From: DAIDHZ01 sp965370365
Lineage (GTDB): Bacteria; Chlamydiota; Chlamydiia; Chlamydiales; SM23-39
Assembly: GCA_965370365.1 (NCBI GenBank)
Contig: CBDUSP010000030.1
Span: 1-19,250, forward strand
Direction of reading: 5' to 3'
Length of the DNA stretch: 19,250 nucleotides
Every line of letters begins with the position of its first letter. The first letter of the stretch is position 1. This document shows positions 1 through 6,163 of this stretch, in pieces. The position numbers were made by a program, and so were the translations under genes. The notes under the pieces were generated by a model. The model did not search any database. It saw nothing but the letters and a program-made list of their open reading frames with translations, and had not been told where the DNA came from.

Positions 1-129
1 TGCCGATAATTGAACAAAACGGTACTCTTTCGAAACAGAGCTTAATTGATTATAAAAAGGGCAGAAAAAATATGATTCTATTAGTTTTGACGATTTATCA
101 ATGTTATTCCAGTCTAAAGTCATTTCCAT
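1..129 (-). CDS. Unknown protein, N-terminal fragment cut by the window edge
   Basis: An open frame of 43 codons runs from an ATG at 129 to the left edge without a stop. It begins MEMTLDWNNIDKSSKLIESY and continues with an aromatic-rich stretch (YFFCPFYNQL). A purine-rich Shine-Dalgarno-like sequence (GGGAAAAGG) lies directly upstream of the ATG, and a second in-frame ATG is two codons in. The region is more AT-rich than the T3SS part. I do not recognise a family from 43 residues. The good ribosome site and protein-like composition make a real gene more likely than chance, but the length gives little statistical weight. Confidence 0.45.
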   Translation of the reverse strand, partial: MEMTLDWNNIDKSSKLIESYFFCPFYNQLSSVSKEYRFVQLSA

Positions 130-339
130 CACCTTTTCCCATTTTTTATTATAAAGACTTATTCATGAGTGTACTAGGTCTTTATTGGAGAGATTATACA
201 ATTTTATTGGTATAAATCGCAACCTCTAAACGGATCCTATCTTTTATGCTACCCAAAAACCACTTTCCTGGTACAATGCTGCCTTCTCAAGTGGAAGGAT
301 TGAATTCGTTTCCCAAAAACCAAAATTAAAAGGTATGAA

Positions 340-534
340 ATGGCTATATCATCAAATCCAAGCACAACAGATCCTGCAAATAAAGCAAGTCAATTGCCTG
401 ACCAAAGCAATACACCTTCTCAAAAGACTACCTCTAAAGTCACCCAAATCGGAGAATCTCTCATAAGTTGGGGATCAGAGTGTTGGTCAGAATCAGAAGG
501 TCAACCTGCTTCATCGAGTTTTCGACATCTCTAG
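340..534 (+). CDS. Small Ser/Thr/Gln-rich hypothetical protein
   Basis: This 64-codon ORF starts with ATG shortly after AAAAGG, a plausible ribosome site. The product has no signal peptide or membrane segment. It is rich in Ser, Thr, Gln, Pro and Asn over residues 1-35, so probably disordered, and then has a short mixed stretch with two Trp. Disordered polar N-termini are common in chlamydial T3SS substrates, but that is not evidence that this is one. It could also be the remnant of a longer gene, because it ends abruptly in a Ser-rich tail. I do not recognise it. It stands alone, 106 bp before the transporter gene, with no obvious terminator between. Confidence 0.4.
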   Translation: MAISSNPSTTDPANKASQLPDQSNTPSQKTTSKVTQIGESLISWGSECWSESEGQPASSSFRHL

Positions 535-600
535 AAAACTCCTTCATAAAAAGAATTTGAGTAATTTGAATGTAATTATCTCCCTTGCGCGAATCTCCCT

Positions 601-631
601 TATACTGGTAACCTGTCCTCAGTAAAGGAGG
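601..631 (+). promoter_or_regulatory. -10 box and strong ribosome site of the transporter gene
   Basis: TATACT at 601-606 is a good sigma-70/sigma-66 type -10 hexamer. The matching -35 region around 578-583 is weak. AAAGGAGG at 624-631 is a near-perfect Shine-Dalgarno sequence, 9 nt before the ATG at 641, and it fixes that start. The transcript leader would be about 28 nt. Confidence 0.5.
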
Positions 632-640
632 CACTGATCG

Positions 641-1600
641 ATGAATTTTTTGCTTGTTCTGTTCATGTATGGAGTCTGGTCGAGCACCTTCTCAATTGGA
701 AAAATCGCCCTCGAAGTCTCCCCACCTCTTTTCCTTACCTCCTTTCGAATGCTCCTTGCAGCGGCATTGATCCTCGGCTACTTGGCTCTTAGAAAGAAAT
801 TCTCCTTTAAATTTAGTTTGAAGCAGTGGGGACTCCTTGGTCTTTTATCTGTTTTTGCCATTTACCTGACAAATGCCTTTGAGTTTCAAGGACTTCAGAA
901 ACTCACCGCTGCAAAAACCTGCTTTATCTACAGCTTATCTCCCTTCTTTGCCGCATTTTTTTCCTATTTGCACTTTGGTGAAAAAATGAATAAGCGCAAA
1001 TGGCTTGGCGTGCTTATTGGAGTCATCGGCTTTGTTCCCCTCTTGGCCTCGCAAAAAGGAGGCGAAGAGCTCCTCACAACAATCCCCTTCCTCTCATGGT
1101 CGGAACTTTGCATGGTAGGAGCCTCTGTATGCACAGCTTATGGATGGATCGTGCTTCGAATGATTGTTAACCCAAAGAAAAAAGACGGAGAAAAACCTAT
1201 TTCTCCAATGGCTGCCAACGGAATTAGCATGCTTATTGGAGGCTTTTTGGCTTTTGGACATTCCCTATTTGTAGACAGCTGGAACCCTATGCCTGTAGAA
1301 ACAGCGAGCATCGCACCCTTCTTAAAAAGCGTTTTTGCGATGACAATGGTTTCAAACGTCCTCTGCTATAACCTCTACGGATTTCTCCTCAAAAGATTTA
1401 CAGCGACGTTTCTTTCATTCATGGGACTTTTTAGCCCCATTTTCGCATCTTTAAATAGCTGGCTGTTCTTAGGAGAACAGCCATCTTCTATCATCTTCTT
1501 TTCTACAGCGATCGTATCGCTCGGCCTCTGGCTAATCTATAGCGCAGAGTTCCGCCAAGGATATATCAATAAAGAGGCAGTAACTACCGCTTCTTCTTAG
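641..1600 (+). CDS. EamA/DMT-family transporter
   Basis: The 319-residue product is almost entirely hydrophobic, with about ten membrane segments arranged as two EamA-type halves (roughly residues 1-135 and 150-305). That is the normal length and layout for the drug/metabolite transporter superfamily. The opening MYGVWSSTFSIGK and the mid-protein sequence around TAAKTCFIYSLSPFFAAFFS resemble the conserved first and fourth helices of EamA proteins. A positively charged loop (NPKKKDGEKP) separates the halves. DMT carriers sit in the inner membrane and move small metabolites. One chlamydial member is an S-adenosylmethionine importer, which would be an attractive role here, but substrate cannot be read from the sequence. 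The gene has its own strong ribosome site, and its last 17 bp overlap the convergent DUF378 gene. Confidence 0.85.
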   Translation: MNFLLVLFMYGVWSSTFSIGKIALEVSPPLFLTSFRMLLAAALILGYLALRKKFSFKFSLKQWGLLGLLSVFAIYLTNAFEFQGLQKLTAAKTCFIYSLSPFFAAFFSYLHFGEKMNKRKWLGVLIGVIGFVPLLASQKGGEELLTTIPFLSWSELCMVGASVCTAYGWIVLRMIVNPKKKDGEKPISPMAANGISMLIGGFLAFGHSLFVDSWNPMPVETASIAPFLKSVFAMTMVSNVLCYNLYGFLLKRFTATFLSFMGLFSPIFASLNSWLFLGEQPSSIIFFSTAIVSLGLWLIYSAEFRQGYINKEAVTTASS

Positions 1601-1805
1601 AAGAAGTTTGCGCCCTTGCCCAAATCACAAAGCGATATACGGCAGAAAGACCAATTAAGATGTAAATAAGACGAGCAATTACATACGCTTGTCCAAAAAT
1701 TGCATCGACAAGGTTCCAGTTAAAGAGTCCAACTAGACCCCAATTAAAACCGCCGAGCAACAATAAGAAGAAAACGACTTTATCAAGCCACATATTCTTT
1801 TTCAT
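1584..1805 (-). CDS. DUF378-family small membrane protein
   Basis: The 73-residue product has two hydrophobic helices (about residues 7-28 and 36-60). It carries the recognisable DUF378 signature, GGFNWGLVGLFNWNLVDAIFG, followed by ARLIYILIGLSAVY. The C-terminus is strongly basic (SSKKKR). Function of the family is unknown; it is an inner-membrane protein. I chose the ATG at 1805, preceded by TTGGGGAT at a suitable distance, rather than the in-frame TTG at 1820. The 3' end overlaps the last 17 bp of the convergent transporter gene, so both mRNAs could form a short antisense duplex there. Confidence 0.8.
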   Translation of the reverse strand: MKKNMWLDKVVFFLLLLGGFNWGLVGLFNWNLVDAIFGQAYVIARLIYILIGLSAVYRFVIWARAQTSSKKKR

Positions 1806-1857
1806 AAAACAAATCCCCAAGTTTCTTTGTCTCTATAATTACAAAGTACTTCAAGTT

Positions 1858-1881
1858 AATTAATTTGTAAACAAATTAATT
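1858..1881. repeat. AT-rich inverted repeat at the end of the coiled-coil gene
   Basis: Two perfect 11-bp arms (AATTAATTTGT at 1858-1868 and its complement at 1871-1881) are separated by 2 bp. The right arm overlaps the stop codon of the minus-strand gene that ends at 1876. It could act as a weak transcription end or as an operator-like site in front of the DUF378 gene. The stem holds only one G-C pair per arm and there is no long U tract, so I do not call it a terminator. Confidence 0.5.
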
Positions 1882-2130
1882 CAATAGCTTGTTTTTTTCT
1901 AATTCAAGGCGGTCGATTTCCTTCTGCGTTGCGGCGGCTTTAGCACGATTTTCCTCGGCAAGCTGGTTATGACGGCGCATTTCTAGATAGGTCTGATCAT
2001 CAAATTGGAGGCGGCTTGCTAGGTCTTCATGACGTTCAGCTCTTGACTCAAACCCCCGTTTCACCCCTTCTAGCTCGTGGATTTGGTCGTCAATTTGCTG
2101 GATGTGAACCTCTTTTTGGGAGAGTGACAT
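1876..2130 (-). CDS. Small coiled-coil protein
   Basis: The 84-residue product starts MSLSQKEVHIQQIDDQIHEL and is charged throughout, with heptad-like spacing of Ile/Leu/Val. It is very probably one long alpha-helical coiled coil with no membrane segment or signal peptide. I chose the ATG at 2130 because AAAGG lies 5 nt upstream. A longer frame to 2250 exists but would read into the palindrome at 2141-2303 and is unlikely to be translated. The gene follows the two outer-membrane genes in the same direction, so it could be read from them or from a promoter in the palindrome. I do not recognise a family; its size and composition would fit a scaffold or chaperone-like helper, but nothing proves this. 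Confidence 0.6.
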   Translation of the reverse strand: MSLSQKEVHIQQIDDQIHELEGVKRGFESRAERHEDLASRLQFDDQTYLEMRRHNQLAEENRAKAAATQKEIDRLELEKNKLLN

Positions 2131-2140
2131 AGGAGCCTTT

Positions 2141-2303
2141 ATACCATTTATAAGAAATAACTTCATATTTGAGCTGCGTAAAAGCTGCCAAATTTGGACG
2201 ATCGCAAGTGGCTTAGTATTATCAATACAATACCACTTGCGATCGTCCAAATTTGGCAGCTTTCACGCAGCTCAAATATGAAGTTATTTCTTATAAATGG
2301 TAT
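2141..2303. repeat. 163-bp near-perfect palindrome (71-bp arms)
   Basis: Positions 2141-2211 and 2233-2303 are reverse complements over 71 bp with a single mismatch (A at 2180 against C at 2264). The 21-bp centre holds a smaller stem on the same axis (GTATT 2216-2220 with AATAC 2224-2228). All pairs sum to 4444, so it is one structure. It lies between two minus-strand genes and ends 10 bp before the ATG of the coiled-coil gene. Such an element could extrude as a cruciform or form a very long RNA hairpin. Length and position resemble palindromic or MITE-like elements; no target-site duplication is obvious. Confidence 0.95.
2194..2222 (+). promoter_or_regulatory. Promoter-like hexamers reading into the palindrome centre
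   Basis: TTGGAC (2194-2199), a 17-bp spacer and TATTAT (2217-2222) make a good match to a housekeeping promoter on the plus strand. By symmetry the minus strand has TTGGAC at 2250-2245 with a poorer -10 (TATTGA at 2227-2222), which could serve the coiled-coil gene. The plus-strand version would produce a transcript antisense to the 3' end of the porin gene. This is sequence similarity only; no activity can be inferred. Confidence 0.35.
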
Positions 2304-2318
2304 TATTCAGTGTCTCCC

Positions 2319-3398
2319 TCAGAAATCCCATCTTGATTGAAGAATTAGCCCGTGAATGTGGAGATTCCCATGAGGGGAGTCTGCCTTTCCAAGAGTTTGG
2401 TCATCGATGAACGATCGGAACATATTTTGATCGAAAAATATTTGGAACTGATATCCAAGCGTCAGATCAATATGCCACCGTCTTCTTGAAAAATAGGTTC
2501 CCCAGCCAAGTCCAAACTCCAGATCTGTATGCGCTCTTAAGTGATGATCATCCCTTTCTCTCACAACAATTACGCTGCCTGAAATCACAGATCCAGCGGA
2601 CGTTTTTCCTTGCTGGAGGAATTTTAGCTTTGTGTACTGCGTAAAGAGAATATCTAAAGAGCCGTTCCCATAGAATCTAACGCCTTTGCCGAGGGGCCAA
2701 TTCGTCTCAAGTCCGGTCCTTGGGCCAACGCCCCAGGAAGAGGACGTTTGCTTGATAGACACCTCATTACGCGGCAGGAAGATGTCGTTTGTTACATTTG
2801 TGTAGTTGACTCTCACTTTTTGGCTGATCCAAGCTGCTCTTGCCCCGAAAAAAGGACGGAAAGAGAGTTGATTCCCAACAAGGTAATGTCGTCCCATCTC
2901 AATATCTAAAAGATCCATATTGAGAGTCCAGCTTTCCTTCCCATCAAAATAGGCAACGAGAAGATCGGGAACTTGCCAAGAGGGATACAGAATCCTTTGC
3001 CCATTGGGATTAAGCGCAATTGTTGACTCTACATCACTTCGAAACCACGTGTACTGAAGAAGAGAATCCCATTTGTCCTGATCTAAATTTACGCCAAGGG
3101 CAAGTTTAAACCCGGGCTCGTAGCCAAAATCGAGAAGAGCGACGTTTCCATTTAAAAAGAAAAAAGAATCGCTTTGATCGGAGACAGTTCCAATCTCCAT
3201 ATTTGACTGGGTTGCTTCCCAGTAGGTGAAGCTTGCATTTGCAAAGACATCCCAACAGCGATCCACTTCGATGCGCGACGATGCGCTGTAGCCAGCCTCA
3301 AGAGGAGGGGGGGCAAGAAGTGGGGGGCATCCACAATGCTGACCGAATAAAGAAGATGCGAGGATAAGGAAAAATCCAAATAATTTATTGTAGTTCAT
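2319..3398 (-). CDS. Lpg1974/MOMP-like outer membrane porin
   Basis: The 359-residue product has a Sec signal peptide (MNYNKLFGFFLILASSLFG) and then alternating beta-strand patterns to a C-terminal Phe, the outer-membrane assembly signal. The motif FTYWEATQSNMEIG near residue 57 and FGYEPGFKLALGVNLDQDKWD around residues 91-111 are typical of the Lpg1974-type pore-forming family, which includes the MOMP-like proteins of non-classical chlamydiae. Length fits that family. Only a few cysteines remain (residues 22, 24, 48), fewer than in the disulphide-linked MOMP of Chlamydia. The start lies 14 bp after the stop of the preceding barrel gene, so the two are probably one transcript. Its expected role is diffusion of small solutes through the outer membrane. 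Confidence 0.85.
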   Translation of the reverse strand: MNYNKLFGFFLILASSLFGQHCGCPPLLAPPPLEAGYSASSRIEVDRCWDVFANASFTYWEATQSNMEIGTVSDQSDSFFFLNGNVALLDFGYEPGFKLALGVNLDQDKWDSLLQYTWFRSDVESTIALNPNGQRILYPSWQVPDLLVAYFDGKESWTLNMDLLDIEMGRHYLVGNQLSFRPFFGARAAWISQKVRVNYTNVTNDIFLPRNEVSIKQTSSSWGVGPRTGLETNWPLGKGVRFYGNGSLDILFTQYTKLKFLQQGKTSAGSVISGSVIVVRERDDHHLRAHTDLEFGLGWGTYFSRRRWHIDLTLGYQFQIFFDQNMFRSFIDDQTLGKADSPHGNLHIHGLILQSRWDF

Positions 3399-3412
3399 TC
3401 TGTAAACACTCT

Positions 3413-4255
3413 CTAAAAGGCATAGCCGAAGTTAATATCAATTCCCGGAAATAAGTAGGTATTCCCCGGGACGCGCAGATTTGTGCCAAGCTGTGTGCGT
3501 GCATTTGTTTGGCCATCGCGCCAATACTCAAAAAAAGGGTTGATCGCGAGCGTTACATGATGCTTTCGCGAGAGATAGAGCGTAATCGGAAGCTCTCCCC
3601 TAAAGTTTGTCATCTTGCTGTTTAGAATCCACCGCGCTCCCTTAAGTGGGTTAATCGTAAGCGTTGGATAGACTTGCGGCATCCACTGGAAGTTAAGTCC
3701 AAGATCAGTGATCGAATTCACTCTTCCTTGGAACAGGAACCCAACAGGGATGTAAAGTTCATTATAATTAAATCGTACGGTGCTTCCAGAAGATTGGAGT
3801 CTATGGCCGTAGTGACGATATCCAATACCTGAAAAAAGGGAAAAGAAGCGTTTCTTTTTTCGCCAACCCCACGTATATCCAAGTCTCTCTTGCGCATCGA
3901 TCTTGAAAAGAAAACGGTTTCCTCTAACCCCTTGCGTGTTGCCCTGTGCCCACAAAAACGCGACACCTCCATAGAAGAAATTCATCCGTTTGTATTCATA
4001 AAGCACCTGAATGCCGCCTAAATGGCCATGAAAAGAAGGGAGAGAGGAAGGCGTGATGTGTGCATATGTATAGCTTCCTCCAATCTGAATATGAGATCTG
4101 GGGAGGCGTTTTTTCTTTTGTTTTTTTTGAGGCGTGTACTCTTTTGGAGGCGTAACTTGCTCTCCTCTTTTGGGAATGCGGGGATTCCACACGAGCTCAT
4201 CTGCCTCTTGTGCAAAGAGGAAGGTAAGACTTAAAAGAGGAAGGAGAAAGCGCAC
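3413..4255 (-). CDS. Outer membrane beta-barrel protein, unknown family
   Basis: With a GTG start at 4255 the product is 280 residues and begins MRFLLPLLSLTFLFA, a textbook signal peptide with cleavage before QEADELVW. A basic linker (about residues 28-54, many Lys and Pro) precedes a run of amphipathic strands from IQIGGSYTYAH to a terminal Phe (INFGYAF), which indicates a barrel of about 8-12 strands. An ATG at 4411 gives a 332-residue version, but its first 52 codons come from a palindrome and would put the signal peptide in the interior, so I reject it. The GTG lacks a strong ribosome site, which is a weakness of this choice. It is followed 12 bp later by the porin gene, suggesting a two-gene outer-membrane operon. 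I do not recognise the family. Confidence 0.7.
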   Translation of the reverse strand: MRFLLPLLSLTFLFAQEADELVWNPRIPKRGEQVTPPKEYTPQKKQKKKRLPRSHIQIGGSYTYAHITPSSLPSFHGHLGGIQVLYEYKRMNFFYGGVAFLWAQGNTQGVRGNRFLFKIDAQERLGYTWGWRKKKRFFSLFSGIGYRHYGHRLQSSGSTVRFNYNELYIPVGFLFQGRVNSITDLGLNFQWMPQVYPTLTINPLKGARWILNSKMTNFRGELPITLYLSRKHHVTLAINPFFEYWRDGQTNARTQLGTNLRVPGNTYLFPGIDINFGYAF

Positions 4256-4259
4256 GCTA

Positions 4260-4427
4260 AGAGGATGTCTACACAGTGAGCTTCTGTTAATTTTTGTGTT
4301 CTTTTGAGCCGATTTTTGATTTTCTCGAAGGGGATCATATACACGTATATTACCCCCTTCGAGAGAATCAAAAATCGGCCAAAATAATCCCAAAAATTGA
4401 CGAAGCCTCATTTTGTAGACATCCTCT
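4260..4427. repeat. 168-bp imperfect palindrome between divergent genes
   Basis: The ends are perfect 14-bp inverted repeats (4260-4273 and 4414-4427). A 26-bp inner pair (4308-4333 and 4354-4379) has one mismatch, and the centre TATACACGTATA is also symmetric. All share one axis (pairs sum to 8687). By hand count about 67 of 84 positions pair. It occupies most of the gap between the barrel gene (-) and the GH64-like gene (+). A one-arm relative lies at 14578-14626. Confidence 0.9.
4316..4371. promoter_or_regulatory. Symmetric divergent promoter candidates inside the palindrome
   Basis: On the plus strand TTGATT (4316-4321), 16 bp, TATACA (4338-4343). On the minus strand TTGATT (4371-4366), 16 bp, TATACG (4349-4344). 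The two -10 boxes abut at the axis of the palindrome. Each would drive one of the divergent genes, with leaders of roughly 80 nt (minus) and 140 nt (plus). This explains why a palindrome sits there, but is inferred from hexamers only. Confidence 0.4.
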
Positions 4428-4491
4428 AAAGCATCCTAGTTAAAAAAGAATGTTTATATTACTCTGTTGTAGCGAAAAAGGAAAGGAATCT

Positions 4492-6159
4492 TTGAAACAC
4501 CTCGTTATGATCTTTGTTTTTCTCTTTGCGTCTGCGCAAGCGCAGTCTTTTCCTGATAAGGGTGTTCTCAATGATTTTTATGATGAATTTGTCTGTGAGG
4601 AGAAAAATGTTACATCCGAAGTTGGGGTGACAAACGCTTGCTCGGAGCTGCCTCCTGTGCCCCCACCAGGGCCGCCTCCGCCAGCACCTCCACAACCTGC
4701 CCCTCCTCCACCCCCGGCTCCAATGGCAGGCTTCTTACCGATTATTTTGATTAATAATTCTGGAAGAGAGGCTTTTTTTACGATGTTTGGAACGGAGGTT
4801 GTGAGGGAGAATTGTGGAGCCGATTTATGCCCATGCAATCCTGTAGGGCAAACGTTTGTCAATTTTGGTGAGCAGCCGGGAGTGTTTACTCCTGTTGGGT
4901 CTCTAGGAGGCGCTGCTGCTCCGACGGGAATAGATCCCACATTTTCTAAGAAGTTTACCTACAGTTTAGCAATTAATGAACAACTAACGGTTTACGTCCC
5001 TGCTCAGGTGCAGGGTGGTGAGATTATGTTTTCCATCGATGATCCGATTGATCTGTTTGTAAGCAACAACAACATTGCGGTGCCCAATCCTTCAGACACG
5101 GGTGATCCAGCATTTTGTCAAATTTATGGACAGTTTGAGTTCACTCTACTCCCTACGGGCTGTCAAGACCCATCAAACCCTGTAGCTCCTCTCAACCAGT
5201 TGTCAATAGATGTGACAAATGTGGATTATTTTGGAATTCCCATCCAATACTCTCTGCTTTCTTTGGAGCAGAGTGTACGCATCACCGCCGGTGTTTTTTT
5301 CTCAAGAGCTAATGTGTTTCAGAGTTTAAGAAATGCTTTTGACACAGCCTTTCTAGCAACTCAAGCTCGTTGGGAATCTCTCTTTCTTACATCTGCTCTT
5401 GCCCCTTGCTCAACTCCCGGAAAAACGCTTCGCGTTTTATCTCCGGGAGAATCGATGTTTGGCAGGCCTTCTTCTCCACTTTTTGACATCAATTACTTTG
5501 ATAATGAGGCATCCTATGGATACAGCTGGGCAGAAAATGTTTGGAAGGGAGGACCGGGCGGAGAGGGGTTTTTCCAAACAAACAAATTAACCATAGTAAC
5601 AACTAAAAGTAGTTTTGTAGGACAAGTGAATTCTTCAGGTGAATTTATATTTAGTAATAATAATAAGGAAACATACACGATTCCTTGGCAAAAAAGTGCA
5701 GACATCACGGAAGCAACGTCTGCATCGATTTTCAATGTGTCTACGAATTTTCCTGGGATGACTTACATATCTGCTCCAGGACAAACTCCCGTCACTATAG
5801 GTCCGGATACGGAGGAAATCACAAAGATTTTAAGTTCAGCGATCATTGCTGGGGTTATTCCAGGAAGAACGAATAAATTAACGGGCTCTGGGCCTTTACC
5901 TTCTTTGATCAATACGTATTATCTTCCGAATGGAAGCCTGCCAAATAATGGAGCTACCTTTGGCCCATGGTTTGATTTATATAGTGTGGGGATTATTGGG
6001 GCAGGGCTGAATCTTACGGGCAATATTGTATATGCCTACCCTTACGATGATTATCTGTATGCTCAATCCTCAAGATTGAAAGACGTTGCTCCAAGTCTTG
6101 CTAAAATCGCTTCTGATACTTATCTTACAATTACCATTAACGAATATTCAGATAATTAG
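4492..6159 (+). CDS. Secreted proline-rich protein, GH64-like beta-1,3-glucanase
   Basis: From the TTG at 4492 the product is 555 residues: a signal peptide (MKHLVMIFVFLFASAQA), a short mature region, a Pro-rich hinge at about residues 53-77, then a large all-beta domain. Three stretches match my memory of glycoside hydrolase family 64: FLPIILINNSGREAFF (81-96), SIDVTNVDYFGIPIQYSL (238-255), and near the end NIVYAYPYDDYLYAQSS (511-527) with DTYLTITIN. GH64 enzymes cut beta-1,3-glucans to short oligosaccharides. I cannot place the catalytic Glu and Asp with certainty. TTG is preferred because AAGGAAAGGA lies just upstream and gives a clean signal peptide; the ATG at 4450 would add 14 residues. 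Several Cys suggest disulphides outside the cytoplasm. The SulP gene follows after 4 bp. Confidence 0.6.
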   Translation: MKHLVMIFVFLFASAQAQSFPDKGVLNDFYDEFVCEEKNVTSEVGVTNACSELPPVPPPGPPPPAPPQPAPPPPPAPMAGFLPIILINNSGREAFFTMFGTEVVRENCGADLCPCNPVGQTFVNFGEQPGVFTPVGSLGGAAAPTGIDPTFSKKFTYSLAINEQLTVYVPAQVQGGEIMFSIDDPIDLFVSNNNIAVPNPSDTGDPAFCQIYGQFEFTLLPTGCQDPSNPVAPLNQLSIDVTNVDYFGIPIQYSLLSLEQSVRITAGVFFSRANVFQSLRNAFDTAFLATQARWESLFLTSALAPCSTPGKTLRVLSPGESMFGRPSSPLFDINYFDNEASYGYSWAENVWKGGPGGEGFFQTNKLTIVTTKSSFVGQVNSSGEFIFSNNNKETYTIPWQKSADITEATSASIFNVSTNFPGMTYISAPGQTPVTIGPDTEEITKILSSAIIAGVIPGRTNKLTGSGPLPSLINTYYLPNGSLPNNGATFGPWFDLYSVGIIGAGLNLTGNIVYAYPYDDYLYAQSSRLKDVAPSLAKIASDTYLTITINEYSDN

Positions 6160-6163
6160 TTTT

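Noticed and set aside
1876..2250. 124-residue version of the coiled-coil protein
   Set aside because: The first 40 codons lie in or next to the long palindrome and lack a ribosome site; the ATG at 2130 has AAAGG upstream.
2141..2303. Intrinsic terminator after the porin gene
   Set aside because: Arms of 71 bp are far too long and no U tract follows; it is better described as a palindromic element.
3413..4411. 332-residue version of the barrel protein
   Set aside because: The extension is encoded by the palindrome and would bury the signal peptide about 50 residues inside.
4578..4940. Gly-rich minus-strand ORF
   Set aside because: It is the complement of the proline-rich hinge of the plus-strand gene; its composition comes from that.
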